Shown here in pieces: positions 11,936 through 22,359 of a stretch of DNA of 64,000 nt. Under the pieces are notes generated by a model. The model saw only the letters and a list, made by a program, of their open reading frames with translations. It was not told the origin of the DNA and made no database searches. The stretch is from positions 23,524,398 through 23,588,397 of the forward strand of contig NC_092577.1 in NCBI RefSeq assembly GCF_037975245.1, in the 5' to 3' direction. Both the position numbers and the translations under genes were made by a program. Numbering within the stretch: the stretch's first letter is position 1; every line of letters starts with the position of its first letter. The DNA is from Apostichopus japonicus. Taxonomy: Eukaryota > Echinodermata > Holothuroidea > Aspidochirotida > Stichopodidae.

Positions 11936-12110
11936 AGTGTCATTTCCAGCGATCTGGGAGACATTTTCGGCCAAAATTTGCTTGTACGTTTCGCGCTAAC
12001 AAATGGTCGTGGGTAGTGCCATTTCCAGCGATCTGGGAGTCATTTTCGGCCAAAATTTTCTTGTACGCTTCGCGCCAACCTATGGTGGCGCCACGCTTAG
12101 ATAATTTGTC
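11936..12110 (+). repeat. Dispersed repeat R1, tandem pair
   Basis: Two successive R1 units: GTGTCATTTCCAGCGATCTG..CTTGTACGTTTCGCGC and GTGCCATTTCCAGCGATCTG..CTTGTACGCTTCGCGCCAACC, ending in GCGCCACGCTTAGATAA. The same sequence occurs inverted at 43066-43152, 44092-44186 and 48650-48755. Confidence 0.75.
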
Positions 12111-12489
12111 TACAGGCTTCGCCCCTCCATTGGCAAATTCCTCGCTACGCGCCTGTTCGAACTTGTAACGCAAACAGCAGATATCACATCATATCAGTGA
12201 GCATGAAAATGGCGTTCCAGGATGAAAATCTTCAAAACTGTCCGACTTGCCTGAAAAAAACAACGAAACATTTTCGCGCGCTGAGCGCGCGTTCAACGTG
12301 TCAATGTCAATATCACCTCAGGTTAATAAAATAAAGGTGGGATATGGGAAATTTCAAAATCACAAACAAAATAACGGTAGGAAATCTGAAAATATGAGGG
12401 GTCAAGTGGCAATTTCGTTATCGTTGTACAGCCACTAACCATGCCCCAGAGGAATGCCCTTTTAAGGAACAGTCCTGTTTCTATTGCAA

Positions 12490-14650
12490 CCAGAATGAAA
12501 ACATTTCATGGTTCCTTGCTGCTGTTCATTAGTTCCATTCATGGGGAAATTTCTAACAAAGCCCTAATACAACAACAGTACTTTATGCTCACAAACTTTT
12601 GTTGCCAAAGTAATGCTAAGCCCTGATATAAATTGCAACACACATCAGTGTGTGAAGACTATCTACCATTATCATCATACCAAGTTTGACGAAATTCCGA
12701 CTAGTAACAGTAGCCAAGTAATTGCAATTTGGAGTATTTCACGTTTGACCCCATGACCTCATTAATATTCAGGAAATGAGCACCAAAATTAACAGGGTTA
12801 ATCTACTTACTATGGGCCACCCACTCACCAAGTATGGTAATGATTGGTCATTCCCTTGTTGAGTTATTGTGCAGACAAACTTTTCGAACAAAATAATGCT
12901 AGCCCCCCCCTTATAAACATGCATGATATCAATTGCAACACACATCAGTGTGTGGAGACTATCTACCAATATCATCATACCAAGTTTGACGAAAATCCAA
13001 TAAATAGTAGCCAAGTTATTGCAACTTGGGAGTTTTTCACGTTTGACCCGTGACCTCATTCATTTTTTTTAACTTTGACCTCGTATAACTTCGCACACAA
13101 AGGTCACACGGGGGTCAACCTATTGACATTTATGATCAGAAGGTACCTTTCACATCTGAAAATAGCATCGAAACTGTAAAAATCCCCAAAACACGAAAAG
13201 GTCACCAGAGGTCAAATTGAGGTCAAGGGTCACCCAGATGCGGGTCAACAACTGGATTACATTGAAGCAAGTCCAAACCTTAATGGACAGTTCGTTCTCA
13301 AGTTATCACAAAAATACTAGTTTTTTATCATTGATTGACCTTTGGTGACCTCTGATCACACGACCGTTAAGTTTGAAAATATTCCCCTATACCATTTGCA
13401 ACTTGTCCCAAAATATGAACCGTGTCACACCTTGGAACTGAGAGTTATTGCATTAAATGTCTGAAAATTAACTTTGACCTTGTATAACTCCGCACACGAA
13501 GGTCACGCGGGGGTCAACCCATTGACATTTATGATCAGAAGGTACCTTTGACATCTGAAAATAGCATCAAAACTGTAAAAATCCCCAAAACATGAAAAGG
13601 TCACCAGAGGTCAAATTGAGGTCAAGGGTCACCCAGATGCGGGTCGACAATTGGATTAAATTGAAGCAACTCCCAACCCTAACGGACAATTCGTTCTCAA
13701 GTTATCGCAAAAATACTAGTTTTTTATCATTAATTGACCCTTTGGTGACCTCGGATCACATGACCGTTAAGTTTGAAAATATTCCCCTATACCATTTGCA
13801 ACTTGTCCCAAAATATCAACTGTGTCACACCTTGGAACTGGGAATTATTGCACTAAATGTCTGAAAATTTACTTTGACCTCATAACTTCACACACAAAGG
13901 TCACCTGGGGTAAACCTATTGACATTTTTGATTGGTGAGACGTGAATATAGCATCAAAACTGTAAAAATTCAAACGTTTTTTTCTTTGCCCATTTTCTCA
14001 CCCAAAATACTAGTTTTTTAAAATTAATTGACCTTTGATGACCTCGGATCACATGACCGTTAAGTTTGAAAATATTCCTCTATACCATTTGCAACTTGTC
14101 CCAAAATATCAACCTTGTTACACCTTGGCACTTGGAGTTATTGCATTAAATGTCTGAAAATTAAGCACATTTTTTCTAATGTGACCTTTTGACCTTGGTT
14201 TCAAATGTAGTTTGATCTGATGATTCCAAAAATCAACACGACAAGTCTGTACATCCATATTAACTCCGACCGAAAACTTTGATCCCATATAAGTTCGCAC
14301 CTAAAGGTCACACGGGGGTCAACCTATCAATATTTATGATCGGAAGGTACCTTTGACATCTGAAAATAGCATCGAAACTGTAAAAATCCCCAAAACATGA
14401 AAAGGTCACCAGATCACATGACCGTTAAGTTTCAAAATGTTCCCCTAACCAGTTCACAACTTGTCCCACATTGGCACTGGGAGTTATTGGAGTTTTAGTA
14501 TTTTGGGTTTTTGGACCATAACTGACCTTTGGTGACCTTTGTGGGCACCAAAAACAATAGGGTTCATCTACTCACTATGGGCCACCCACCCACCAAGTTT
14601 GATCATGATCAGTCAATCCCTTGTTGAGTTATCGTGCATACAAGCTAAAG
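12490..14650 (+). repeat. Tandem repeat, ~400-bp unit, dense in AGGTCA/TGACCT hexamers
   Basis: Unit starts near 13071, 13473 and 13869 (spacing about 400 bp), with a further partial unit from about 14277. Each has TTTGACCTCGTATAACTTCG, CAAAACATGAAAAGGTCACC and CATGACCGTTAAGTTTG. The array is bracketed by related segments: 12625-12780 and 12905-13065 duplicate each other (CAACACACATCAGTGTGTG..), and 12780-12895 reappears at 14545-14650 (TATGGGCCACCCA..). Units carry many AGGTCA-type half-sites spaced as direct repeats. No coding potential. Confidence 0.85.
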
Positions 14651-14652
14651 CG

Positions 14653-14679
14653 TCACACACACACACACACACACACACG
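14653..14679. repeat. (CA)n microsatellite
   Basis: Pure CA dinucleotide run at the junction between the 400-bp tandem repeat and the truncated gypsy element. Confidence 0.95.
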
Positions 14680-14879
14680 CCAACCTGAATACATAGGTTC
14701 CTTTGCTTTTAGCAAGGAACCAAAAAGGTGGGACATATCGCCAAGGCCTGTCGTAAAAAGGCCAAACAGAGCGAAAGGCAAGCTCAAAGATCCACGTACC
14801 CGGTACGAATGGTTGAAGATGATAATTGTAATAGTACCTGCAGCCCAATTGACTAAGGCCTATCGGAAAATGTTGAAAT

Positions 14880-16390
14880 TGACACCATAATTTTTTCAAC
14901 CGGTGCAAAGAAAGACAGTGTATGTTGACCTGCATGCTGGTAATAAACCGCTTCGCATGGAATTAGACACCGGTGCTGCAATATCCTTGATATCGGAGGA
15001 TTGGTATCAACGAAATTGTCAGGGGCCTCTAGAGAATACTGGGATTAAACTCCGCACATTCCGAGGGAATTCCTGTCTTGGGAAAGTGGATGGCACAAAT
15101 TACTTATCAGGGCCGTCCATATCAGCTACCTGCATACATCGTCAAAGGGAAGCGCCCATCGTTACTTGGGAGGGAGTGGCTGCGGGACATTAAATTGGAC
15201 TGGCATAGCATTTTTGCAGTGGAAGGCAGCCAACCAGTCACAGTGCAAGAGCTGAAAGTCAAATACCCTACTGTGTTTGCAACTGAAGGAAGACCGATTG
15301 AAGGGTTCAAGGCTAACGTCCAAGTCGCTGATGGCACCGTACCAAAGTTCTTCAAGCCGCGGTCTGTACCCTACTCACTGAAACCCAAGGTGGAGGCAGA
15401 ATTGAAGCGTCTTGTTAACGAACAAATAATCACCAAGGTGGACAGAAGTGACTGGGCAACACCTATTGTTGTTGGTACCCAAAGCGGATTGGGGGATCCG
15501 TTTGTGTGGGGACTATAAAGTGACTGTAAACCGTGATATTGAGAATGCTCGGTGTAACTTACCGACGGCGGATGACTTGTTTGCAACATTTCCAACAGTT
15601 GGGGTGCAGGTGTTTACCAAATTAGATTTGACTCAGGCTTATCAGCAATTTGAGTTGGACGACCAGTCAAAGAAATTGTTAACCATTAATACCCATGAGC
15701 AAATCCTTGGTGAAGTGTTAAGTCGCTTAGAGAAATACCATATCAGGGTTAAGCCATCCAAATGTGAATGGTTTAAACCATCTGTTGAGTATTTGGGGCA
15801 TAAAGTGGATGGTGATGGCCTACATCCTACTGCTCAAAAGCTGGAAGCTATTAAAAATGCTCCTAGCCCAACCAACGTTTCAGAACTAAAATCGTATCTT
15901 GGACTGTTAAATTTCTGCCTAATCTGGCTACATTGTTGCATCCATTAAATGAGTTATTGCGTAAAGACGTGCTTGGAAGTGGACTGAAGCATGTGAAATT
16001 GCTTTTAATCAAAGTAAGGAACAATTATTGCAAAGTCAACTCTTAGTTCATTATGATGTTAACAAAGTGCTCAAACTGGCATGTGATGCATCAGCCTATG
16101 GTATTGGCGCTGTAATTTCCCACATTTCCAAAATTTGTATACGGTCGAATGTTTACTTTAGTAACTTACCACAAACCCCTCACAACGATTTTGAATCCAA
16201 AATCACCAATACCAACTTTGGCAGCAGCACGTATGCAAAGATGGGCTTTAATTATATCTGCCTATACAATGTTCAGTATCGTCCATCAGCGGACCATGGC
16301 AATGCAGATGCGTTGTCACGGTTACCGTGTAACCACACAAGGGTCATGATATGTCGCATGAGTAGACCATTTATCATTTCTCCCAGGTGA
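14880..16390 (+). pseudogene. gypsy pol: protease, RT, RNase H (defective)
   Basis: Protease active-site block MELDTGAAISLISEDWY lies near 14957-15007. RT blocks are PKFFKPRSVPYSLKPKV (15340-15390), SDWATPIVV, FTKLDLTQAYQQFELDD (15615-15663) and KPSKCEWFKPSVEYLGHKV (15753-15805). Between LLTINTHEQ and ILGEVLSRL (15681-15725) the fingers/palm segment that should carry the Y-x-D-D catalytic box is deleted. RNase H follows (KLACDASAYGIGAVISH, 16072-16122; NADALSRL, 16302-16323). Frameshifts separate the pieces. The protein would have copied the element's RNA, but this copy cannot. Confidence 0.85.
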
Positions 16391-16560
16391 ATGATCTTCC
16401 TATCACATCAACAGATATTTGTGATATACTTCTGTTGTTGGAAAGCCTACATGAACAACATCTGGGTATGTGTAGCATGAATGGCATGGCCCGTAGCTAT
16501 CTGTGATGGCCTAGTCTGGATGGCGCTATAGAGGGAGTTGTTAGGTCTTGTAAAATTTGC

Positions 16561-17618
16561 ATGTCCATAAGTAAGGGACCCCCATTAGCCGCACTACAAA
16601 CATGGGAATGCCCAACTACAGTCTGGCAGCGCTTGCATATTGACTTTGCTGAGCTGGATAGTCAACATCTGTTTATCTCAGTTGATAGTTATTCCAAATG
16701 GGTTGAAGCAATCCCCATGTATCAAACAACCACTACAAAGACCATAGAGGTGTTGCGTAACCTATTTGCGTCCTACGGTCTCCCAGAGGAAATAGTGTCT
16801 GACAACGGACCACAGTTTACCTCTGAAGCATTCCGTAATTTCATGATAAGTAATGGAATTAAGCATTCCAGGGTTCCGCCATACCATCCTGCCTCGAATG
16901 GTGCTGCGGAAAGTACTGTGCAAACCGTAAAGAGAGCTCTAATCAAATTTAAGCTTGATCCTACCAAATCAGCCATGAGTGTTTCACACAAACTAGCAAA
17001 TTTCTTGTTCAGTTATCGAAATGTACCTCATTCAACCACTGGACGTACCCCGGCCGAGCTTTTTCTAAAGAGACAGCCTAGAAACAGCTTATCTCTACTG
17101 AAACCTAACTTACAACAAGTTGTAAAGGGAAAGCAAGAGAAACAAAAGTTTTATCACGATGAGGGGGAGAGTTCAGAGGCGCACATTTGATATTGATGAT
17201 TGTGTTAGAGTCAAAAACCAACAAAATCAGAAGGTCAAATGGCTACCTGGTAAAATTGTCAAGATCTGAGGATCCCTTACCTATTTGGTTCACATACAAG
17301 GATCAGATCAAATGAGATACACACACAGATCAGATGTTACCATTAAACAAACCATTAAACAAGAGTGTATTCAATCAACCTGAAGCTGGAAACGACCTTG
17401 TGCATGAGTTTGTTCCAAATGTGGTAACCACTCCTCGTGGAATGTTGTCAAATGCAACTTCTTCGGCTACTTCACAAACAAGAGAAGATAGTCCACAGCA
17501 GACTAATACCTCCAGTTCAGAGGTTCTTCCTATAAACCCTTACCCCACTTCAAACAGACCCATTGCACTACGCCGTTCCAGTAGAGTGATTAAGCCAAGA
17601 CAGATCTTGGATTTGTAA
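16561..17618 (+). pseudogene. gypsy integrase and C-terminal tail
   Basis: Integrase core with the D,D,E signature visible. HIDFAELDSQHLFISVDSYS carries the first Asp, IVSDNGPQF (about 16792-16818) the second, and NGAAESTVQTVKR the Glu. The frame stays open for 209 codons to 17190. A second piece (17334-17618) ends with SSRVIKPRQILDL, resembling the arginine/proline tail seen at the end of gypsy polyproteins (compare SGRVVRPPKFLNL at 35957). A stop at 17188-17190 and a frameshift separate them. Confidence 0.8.
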
Positions 17619-17692
17619 ATATTGTTGAGTTGTTTTTTTGTTTTTTTTTCCTTAAAAAAAGAAGTGACTGATCAGAAAAAAAAGACATATTT

Positions 17693-17800
17693 AAGGAAGG
17701 AGGAGTGTAGCATCCCGTAACGTGAGAATGCACCCTCCGTGGTTTATTCGGAGACGTTGCACCTAGAACCATCTTGTGTCATTATTCCCAATACGTTACA
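17693..17800 (+). repeat. Putative polypurine tract and partial 3' LTR
   Basis: AAGGAAGGAGGAG followed by TGTAGCATCCCGTAACG has the layout of a plus-strand primer and LTR start. I cannot place the LTR's far end because no second copy is present in the window. Confidence 0.45.
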
Positions 17801-17809
17801 ATGTTATCA

Positions 17810-19650
17810 TCTAAGGTAAAATATACTGAACTCTGTAAAAAGCAGTGAGCTTGTAAGTGAGCAGTGAACGGAGTAAAAAGCAGTGAGCTTTTTCAAATGT
17901 AGGTGGTGAGAAATCGTCCTCATGTTTAACTGAACAAATTTTCATACATTTAAAGTTGACAAATTTTCAGTGGAGAGAAAATGCAATATAGCAGATTTTC
18001 TTCTTTCCATCTTTTTTATTTGCATGTTTTTACATTTGTTAATCTAGGCTAATGAAAACTAAATCTATATAGAAAGTTGTACCCATGTCTGTCCAAAACA
18101 ATTACGATGTAGGCCTTATGTTTTTCTCTATTTATCAGGGAGGACACTAACACTCAGTCAGCCACACTGTTAGGTCCCAACCGTTCATGCCAAAAATTGG
18201 GAAAGTACTAATTCCTACTAAAACTTCAGAATTTAGGAAGGTTCGCCTTGTTAGGACTACACTTAATTCCCTTTAAGCCCCCTATATCTCACAGCAATTA
18301 TATTGTAGGCATCAGGCTTTCCTCTAAATTATCATAGAGGACACTAAATCCCAGCGATCCATACAGTCCCATTCATGTCAAACCTTGAGAAAGTACTAGT
18401 TCCTAACCACAAAAGAGGGAGGCAGGATTGCTGGGAAAATTTGAAGAGTGGGCTAGTCATGGATTGGCCCAGCAGATTCATGATATACTTGTACATTCAC
18501 CTATTATATCTCACGGAGCACTAAATATAGAGACCCATGCTTTTGGGTGCCCATCTTTATCAAACCTTTGTCATAGTTATTCTTATTCTCAAACTGGGGG
18601 GGGGGGTAGGGGGACCCTAGGGTGGTATGTAGCAAAATCTCAGATCTTTGTAGCATTATCTGAGTGATAGCTACAAGAGTCAATATTGAAGAATGATCAC
18701 TCGAGACAGATGTTTACTATTACATACATTTATCAATCTGTATTACTATGCAACAACTGTGACATGAAGCATTGCTGCAATGTTATAAAAAAAATTATCA
18801 ATGAATGACTCATGAAAACTATGTTACACTGCCATAGCTCTGGATACAAAGGTTAGGATATTTTAAAAGGCCTATTCATACTAAAAAATATATAGCCTCA
18901 TCTACATTTGATAGTTAAAACAAATTTTGTGCTAATTTAAATATTTAGCCTGTAGATTAAGACAGACTGGGCCTCAAATTTTCGATACAAACACTTATAG
19001 AACAAAGTTTGCCAACAGATGACTCCACAAGGTGTGACATAGAAACAACATAGACAATGTGCTTTCATTCAAGAAAGTTGCTGTTGCTAAGATAAAAAAG
19101 AAGACATTTTCCAAATTCAATGTTTAAATGAAAAGAAACAAAATACAGTTTAAACCATAACGGGATATTGAAGTGATGCCAACAAATCAGGCAGAAGTTT
19201 ATCACAAATTATATTGACAATTTTGAATCCAAATTCCAAGGTCAAGAAGGCTATATAAAGATGTTTTCAGTTTGGCTCAAATATCCAAATATTTAACATC
19301 TTGACAGTCATTCTAAAAGCCCCTTTAAAAATTACTCCAGGTGGAATATACAATGCACAAATAAAATACATTACCCCATATGCCAGTCTTATTGACTTCT
19401 ACAGTAGGTTTACAATACTCAAGTACTGCAATTATGTTCAACCCATGTAGAATATATTAATTCCGTGTAAACCATGAATGCGTGCATTAGAGAATCACAA
19501 TGAATGGTTATTACAAAACAATATATGGTACAGAGAATATGCAGCTTACACATTGATGGGGGAAAGACACTGACAATAGTTGTTGAATTTTTTTCAAACC
19601 GTGACTTGTGCGCCTGTAGTAATTGAGTAATACTGGGCTTTGGAACATTC
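17810..19650. other. AT-rich stretch without recognised genes
   Basis: Nothing coding is recognised. Two imperfect copies of a ~120-bp segment are seen at about 18135-18235 and 18290-18400 (shared GGGAAAGTACTA / GAGAAAGTACTAG and GAGGACACTAA). A G-run sits at 18596-18606. This could be 3' flank of the minus-strand host gene that ends near 19660. Confidence 0.5.
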
Positions 19651-19661
19651 GCTATATTTGA

Positions 19662-20036
19662 CTACAGAAGGAGCGGATTATTTGATGCTAATGAGACATG
19701 TTGTGAAAGATGCCCTGGTGTTGTGGCTCTCATGGAAAATATTCTTCTCATGAGTTGGGGGATGTAACCATAATCCTTGGCTACCTTCAACCGTTCAGGT
19801 GCCCACTTTCTTGTCCTGTTACTATACTTCTGCCGGTAACCTGACACTACATCCTTAGGAGCTGCATATTCTCTGTCTGAATGATAATTGTGGTGAATAG
19901 TAGACAACAGCATTTTCGTTTGTTTGTCATGGCTCTTCTGAGAGCAGCATGAGGTGGAGAATCTTTCTTGAGCCGTGGTTTATTCCTCTCCAATGGATCT
20001 AGTTCCCCATGCTGGCACTTACCAATGGATGCAGAG
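19662..20036 (-). CDS. Putative host gene, C-terminal coding segment (frameshifted)
   Basis: On the minus strand, one frame from 20036 gives KCQHGELDPLERNKPRLK and DSPPHAALRRAMTNKR. After an A-run (near 19916) the frame changes and continues as STIHHNYHSDREYAAPKD.. to a stop at 19662-19664, ending SLASNNPLLL. The charged, non-repetitive composition over two frames looks like real protein with a small indel in CGAAAATG. I do not recognise the family. It is separated from the exon at 20448-20559 by two opposed family A fragments, and was probably continuous with it before that insertion. Confidence 0.5.
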
Positions 20037-20456
20037 TTGGCAGTTGGCTTTCGTGGAGTGCGGACGTGTTTGCGCTCTCGCTCTTCATCTGTTACAGCTG
20101 TTTTTGTACTGTGCTGTGCTATACTTCCCGCCAGGCGGGTGTGATAGCTTGTGTTCGTGTGTTTTCCTCAGTTCGTATATCGTTTGTTGTTTCACTATCC
20201 TGTCTTTTGTTTGTTTTGCGTTACTCCCCTGTGGCCTAGCCACCGTCGGTATCATGGCATCGCGCCGTGATTCTCGGATAGTTAAGTTGTCGTTCACCGG
20301 TGAACAAGCTGTTCCACCGGTCCAAGTTTTTAGTATTTTGAAGAGCAAGGGTGTTGTGCTTTTTACGTGACCCGCCATGCGGGATACAAAACGTCACGGC
20401 CAAACGGCACTACCGAACCATCCCATTCTGACAAACGAAACTAAGGTCTAGCGAGC
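20037..20456. mobile_element. Two opposed family A fragments (5' end forward, 3' end reverse)
   Basis: 20037-20354 is the A 5' leader plus the first ~34 codons of ORF1 (ATG at 20254) on plus. At 20355 it abuts an inverted A 3' terminus (20355-20456, starting GCTTTTTACGTGACCC). The order is opposite to ordinary twin-priming inversion. It fits better a truncated A inserted backwards in a fuller A, followed by deletion. No TSD was found. It interrupts the host gene. Confidence 0.75.
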
Positions 20457-20559
20457 TTCTCCTGAATGTGGATAAACTGACTCGCCTTCCAGCATTTTGT
20501 CACATGACCCCGTATCGAATTGGAAAACCTCTGACTCTGCTGTTTCTTCATCATCTGGT
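20448..20559 (-). CDS. Putative host gene exon, now ending in LINE sequence
   Basis: Acceptor TATTTCCACAG precedes 20559. Read in the phase left by the upstream exon (AG plus A), it gives PDDEETAESEVFQFDTGSCD.. to GEAR and a TAG at 20448-20450. The last codons and stop lie in the inverted A 3' fragment, so the natural downstream coding (19662-20036) has been cut off. The acidic sequence shows no domain that I can name. Confidence 0.6.
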
Positions 20560-21300
20560 CTGTGGAAATATAAGTTCACAGGAAGAGTTTGATGGAAGGA
20601 ACCAATATCCATAGTGAAAAACAAACATTTCTATCAATTCTCTCATAAATCGTTTTTAAGCTGTATGGTCACATTTCTAATACATGCATGTTTTGGTCAC
20701 AATTTGGTTCCAAAAAAGGGCATAGTATGACATGTTAACTTCAAAGAACACATTGCCAGCAGTGGCATATGTAGCAATGATTTTCCACTTGGAGGAGTGA
20801 GGGGGCGGGGGACACTGGTGATGAATGACAAAGATATGTGCATTAATACAACCTTACAACTTTCGAAATGCTTCATATGCTCCCCAATCCATTTTATTTT
20901 AAGGGCATAACTGTATTGTGGGGGAGAAGTCCCCCCCCCCCCCATCAGACCAAGTGCACTGATTATCAGATTGTGCAGTCAATGATAAATTTGTTCAATT
21001 GAAATGTGTTGCTGTTTGCTGGCAATAAGATATACAACTCTGTGCTGTTGTCTCAGGAAGATACATTTAATTGCCAAAGTATTTATTTTCTCATGTAATA
21101 CCAGTTTGAGACCCATCTTACCATGTTTACACACAGCTAGGTGTTTCAAGTCTATTGTGGGTTCAATCAACAGGAAGGAATTACTTTATCCTGAGAATAG
21201 TGACTTGTTGTCAATAGCTTGATTGGTGTAAGATACTCATTACAGTAGGCTAATTGAAAAGAATCAGTCAGCTGTAACTAATCCCAGTTGGGTTCTTCAA
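20560..21300. other. Putative intron sequence of the host gene
   Basis: No element terminus or domain recognised. Contains a C-run at 20932-20943. It lies between the exons at 20448-20559 and 22281-22355, so it would be part of an intron that also holds the 5S::A::C chimera. Confidence 0.4.
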
Positions 21301-21464
21301 TTTTTGGCTTTTTACGTGCAAAGAAAAACGGACACGGACCAAAGGTCAACAAAACCAAAAACAATCCCAGTCTGTTTAACAACCACCATAAACCCAACTG
21401 AAAACCCACAAACAGAAATCTCTCACTCACCCACAAATGGTATACAATGTGGCGTTCCCACTAG

Positions 21465-21741
21465 TGCTTTTTACGTGATCCGCCATGCGGGATACAAAAC
21501 GTCACGGCCAAACGGCACCACCGAACCCACCCCACTCTGAAAAACGAAGCCCAGGTCAAACGAGCCCAAAAACAACATACGCCCGCCGACCTGCAGCGAC
21601 AAAAATCGCCCAACACCCCCCCCCCACAGAAACATTGAAAAAACTACAAAAGGACGACCCGCACGCAGCGAAACGAAAAACCCCTCCCCAGCACACCAGC
21701 GTCCAAAAAAAGCCTCCCCAGCACACCAGCGTCCAAAAAAA
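21465..21741 (-). mobile_element. Family A 3' tail fused to 5S
   Basis: Matches the last ~250 bp of A. The upstream end carries a ~30-bp tandem duplication (CCCCAGCACACCAGCGTCC twice on plus, 21695-21735). The 5S junction sits at a run of seven T on the minus strand, shared by the 5S terminator and the A sequence GCCTTTTTTxGAC. Confidence 0.8.
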
Positions 21742-21862
21742 GCCTACGGCACCACCCAGTATTCCCAGGCGGCCACCCATCCAAGTACTGACTGAGCTCT
21801 ACGTTGCTAGACTTCGGTGATCGGACGAGAACCGGTATAGTCAACGTGATGTGGCCGTAGAC
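21742..21862 (-). rRNA. 5S rRNA-like sequence, full length (retro-copied)
   Basis: About 121 bases from GTCTACGGCC to GCCGTAGGC. It has the usual 5S landmarks: CCGGTTCTCGTCCGATCACC in the first half and CAGTACTTGGATGGGTGGCC plus GGGAATAC in the box C region. It has a few differences from the array copies at 52.4 and 63.0 kb (for example GTGGTGCC for GTGCC near the 3' end). Fusion to a LINE tail, not a rDNA spacer, argues that it is a retro-copy rather than an array member. The internal promoter boxes look largely intact, so transcription is possible. Confidence 0.8.
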
Positions 21863-22280
21863 ATTTTTTTGCTTTCTATGCTACCCTTCCTGTGGTTGAG
21901 ATAAAGTGCAGAAATGAAAGAAGCTAATAACTGCAACAACTACTCTGCACAAGTTGTATGTTTATCCCAGGCTATCACAATATTGTTTTTACTAAACAAT
22001 CGACCTTGTTGATATGGTTGTTTTACTGTCCCTTTTTTCAATATACAATATTGGGGGGGGGGGGGGGGTAGCTGCACATTAAACTGTAAACTCTTCATTG
22101 AAATTAAACTTGAATTGTCTTCTCTCAGATATGTTTTTCCAGTGAAATCGCATATATTTTAAGTATTGTTAGAGAACAAGATGGCATAATGTTTTAAAGG
22201 CTACTGGATTAATATTTAACAAAGCATGTTATCAAATAGATAACATGCGAGTCAACTTATGATATGCCCTGTTCACATAC

Positions 22281-22355
22281 CTCTTTCCAAAAGTTGCATC
22301 ATCACCTCTGTAACTGTCCAAAGCATCTTCTATTTCTACGTCACTTAGGTCTGAT
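22281..22355 (-). CDS. Putative host gene internal exon (75 nt)
   Basis: Acceptor CTATCTTTTGCAG ends at 22356 and donor GTATGTG starts at 22280. Translated in the phase carried over from the exon at 24157-24301 (AG plus A makes Arg), it gives SDLSDVEIEDALDSYRGDD and ATFGK, and leaves AG for the next exon. Three exons in compatible phases with proper borders support a real gene. The family is not recognised. Confidence 0.6.
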
Positions 22356-22359
22356 CTGC

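Larger units (their letters stand above)
14730..17805 (+). mobile_element. Ty3/gypsy LTR retrotransposon, 5'-truncated and decayed
   Basis: Homology starts inside a gag zinc knuckle (KVGHIAKACRKKAKQ near 14728), then runs through protease, RT, RNase H and integrase to about 17618. A purine tract AAGGAAGGAGGAG (17693-17705) precedes TGTAGCATCCCG, a likely polypurine tract and 3' LTR start. No 5' LTR exists in the window. Stops and deletions make it inactive. Confidence 0.85.
21307..21862 (-). mobile_element. Tripartite 5S::family A::family C chimeric retro-insertion
   Basis: Reading the minus strand: a complete 5S sequence (21862-21742) joins, through its terminal T-run, a family A 3' tail (21741-21465) ending CGTAAAAAGC. 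Next comes a short family C 3' tail (21460-21307), also ending CGTAAAAAGC. The order 5S, A, C and the exact 5S start and terminator fit successive template switches by a LINE RT. A possible short target duplication (AATTTTTG left, ATTTTTTTG right) would make it one integration. That last point is weak. Confidence 0.6.

Noticed and set aside
20037-20456. Twin-priming inversion of one family A insertion
   Set aside because: Twin priming inverts the upstream part and leaves the 3' end in sense after it. Here the order on either strand is the reverse of that.
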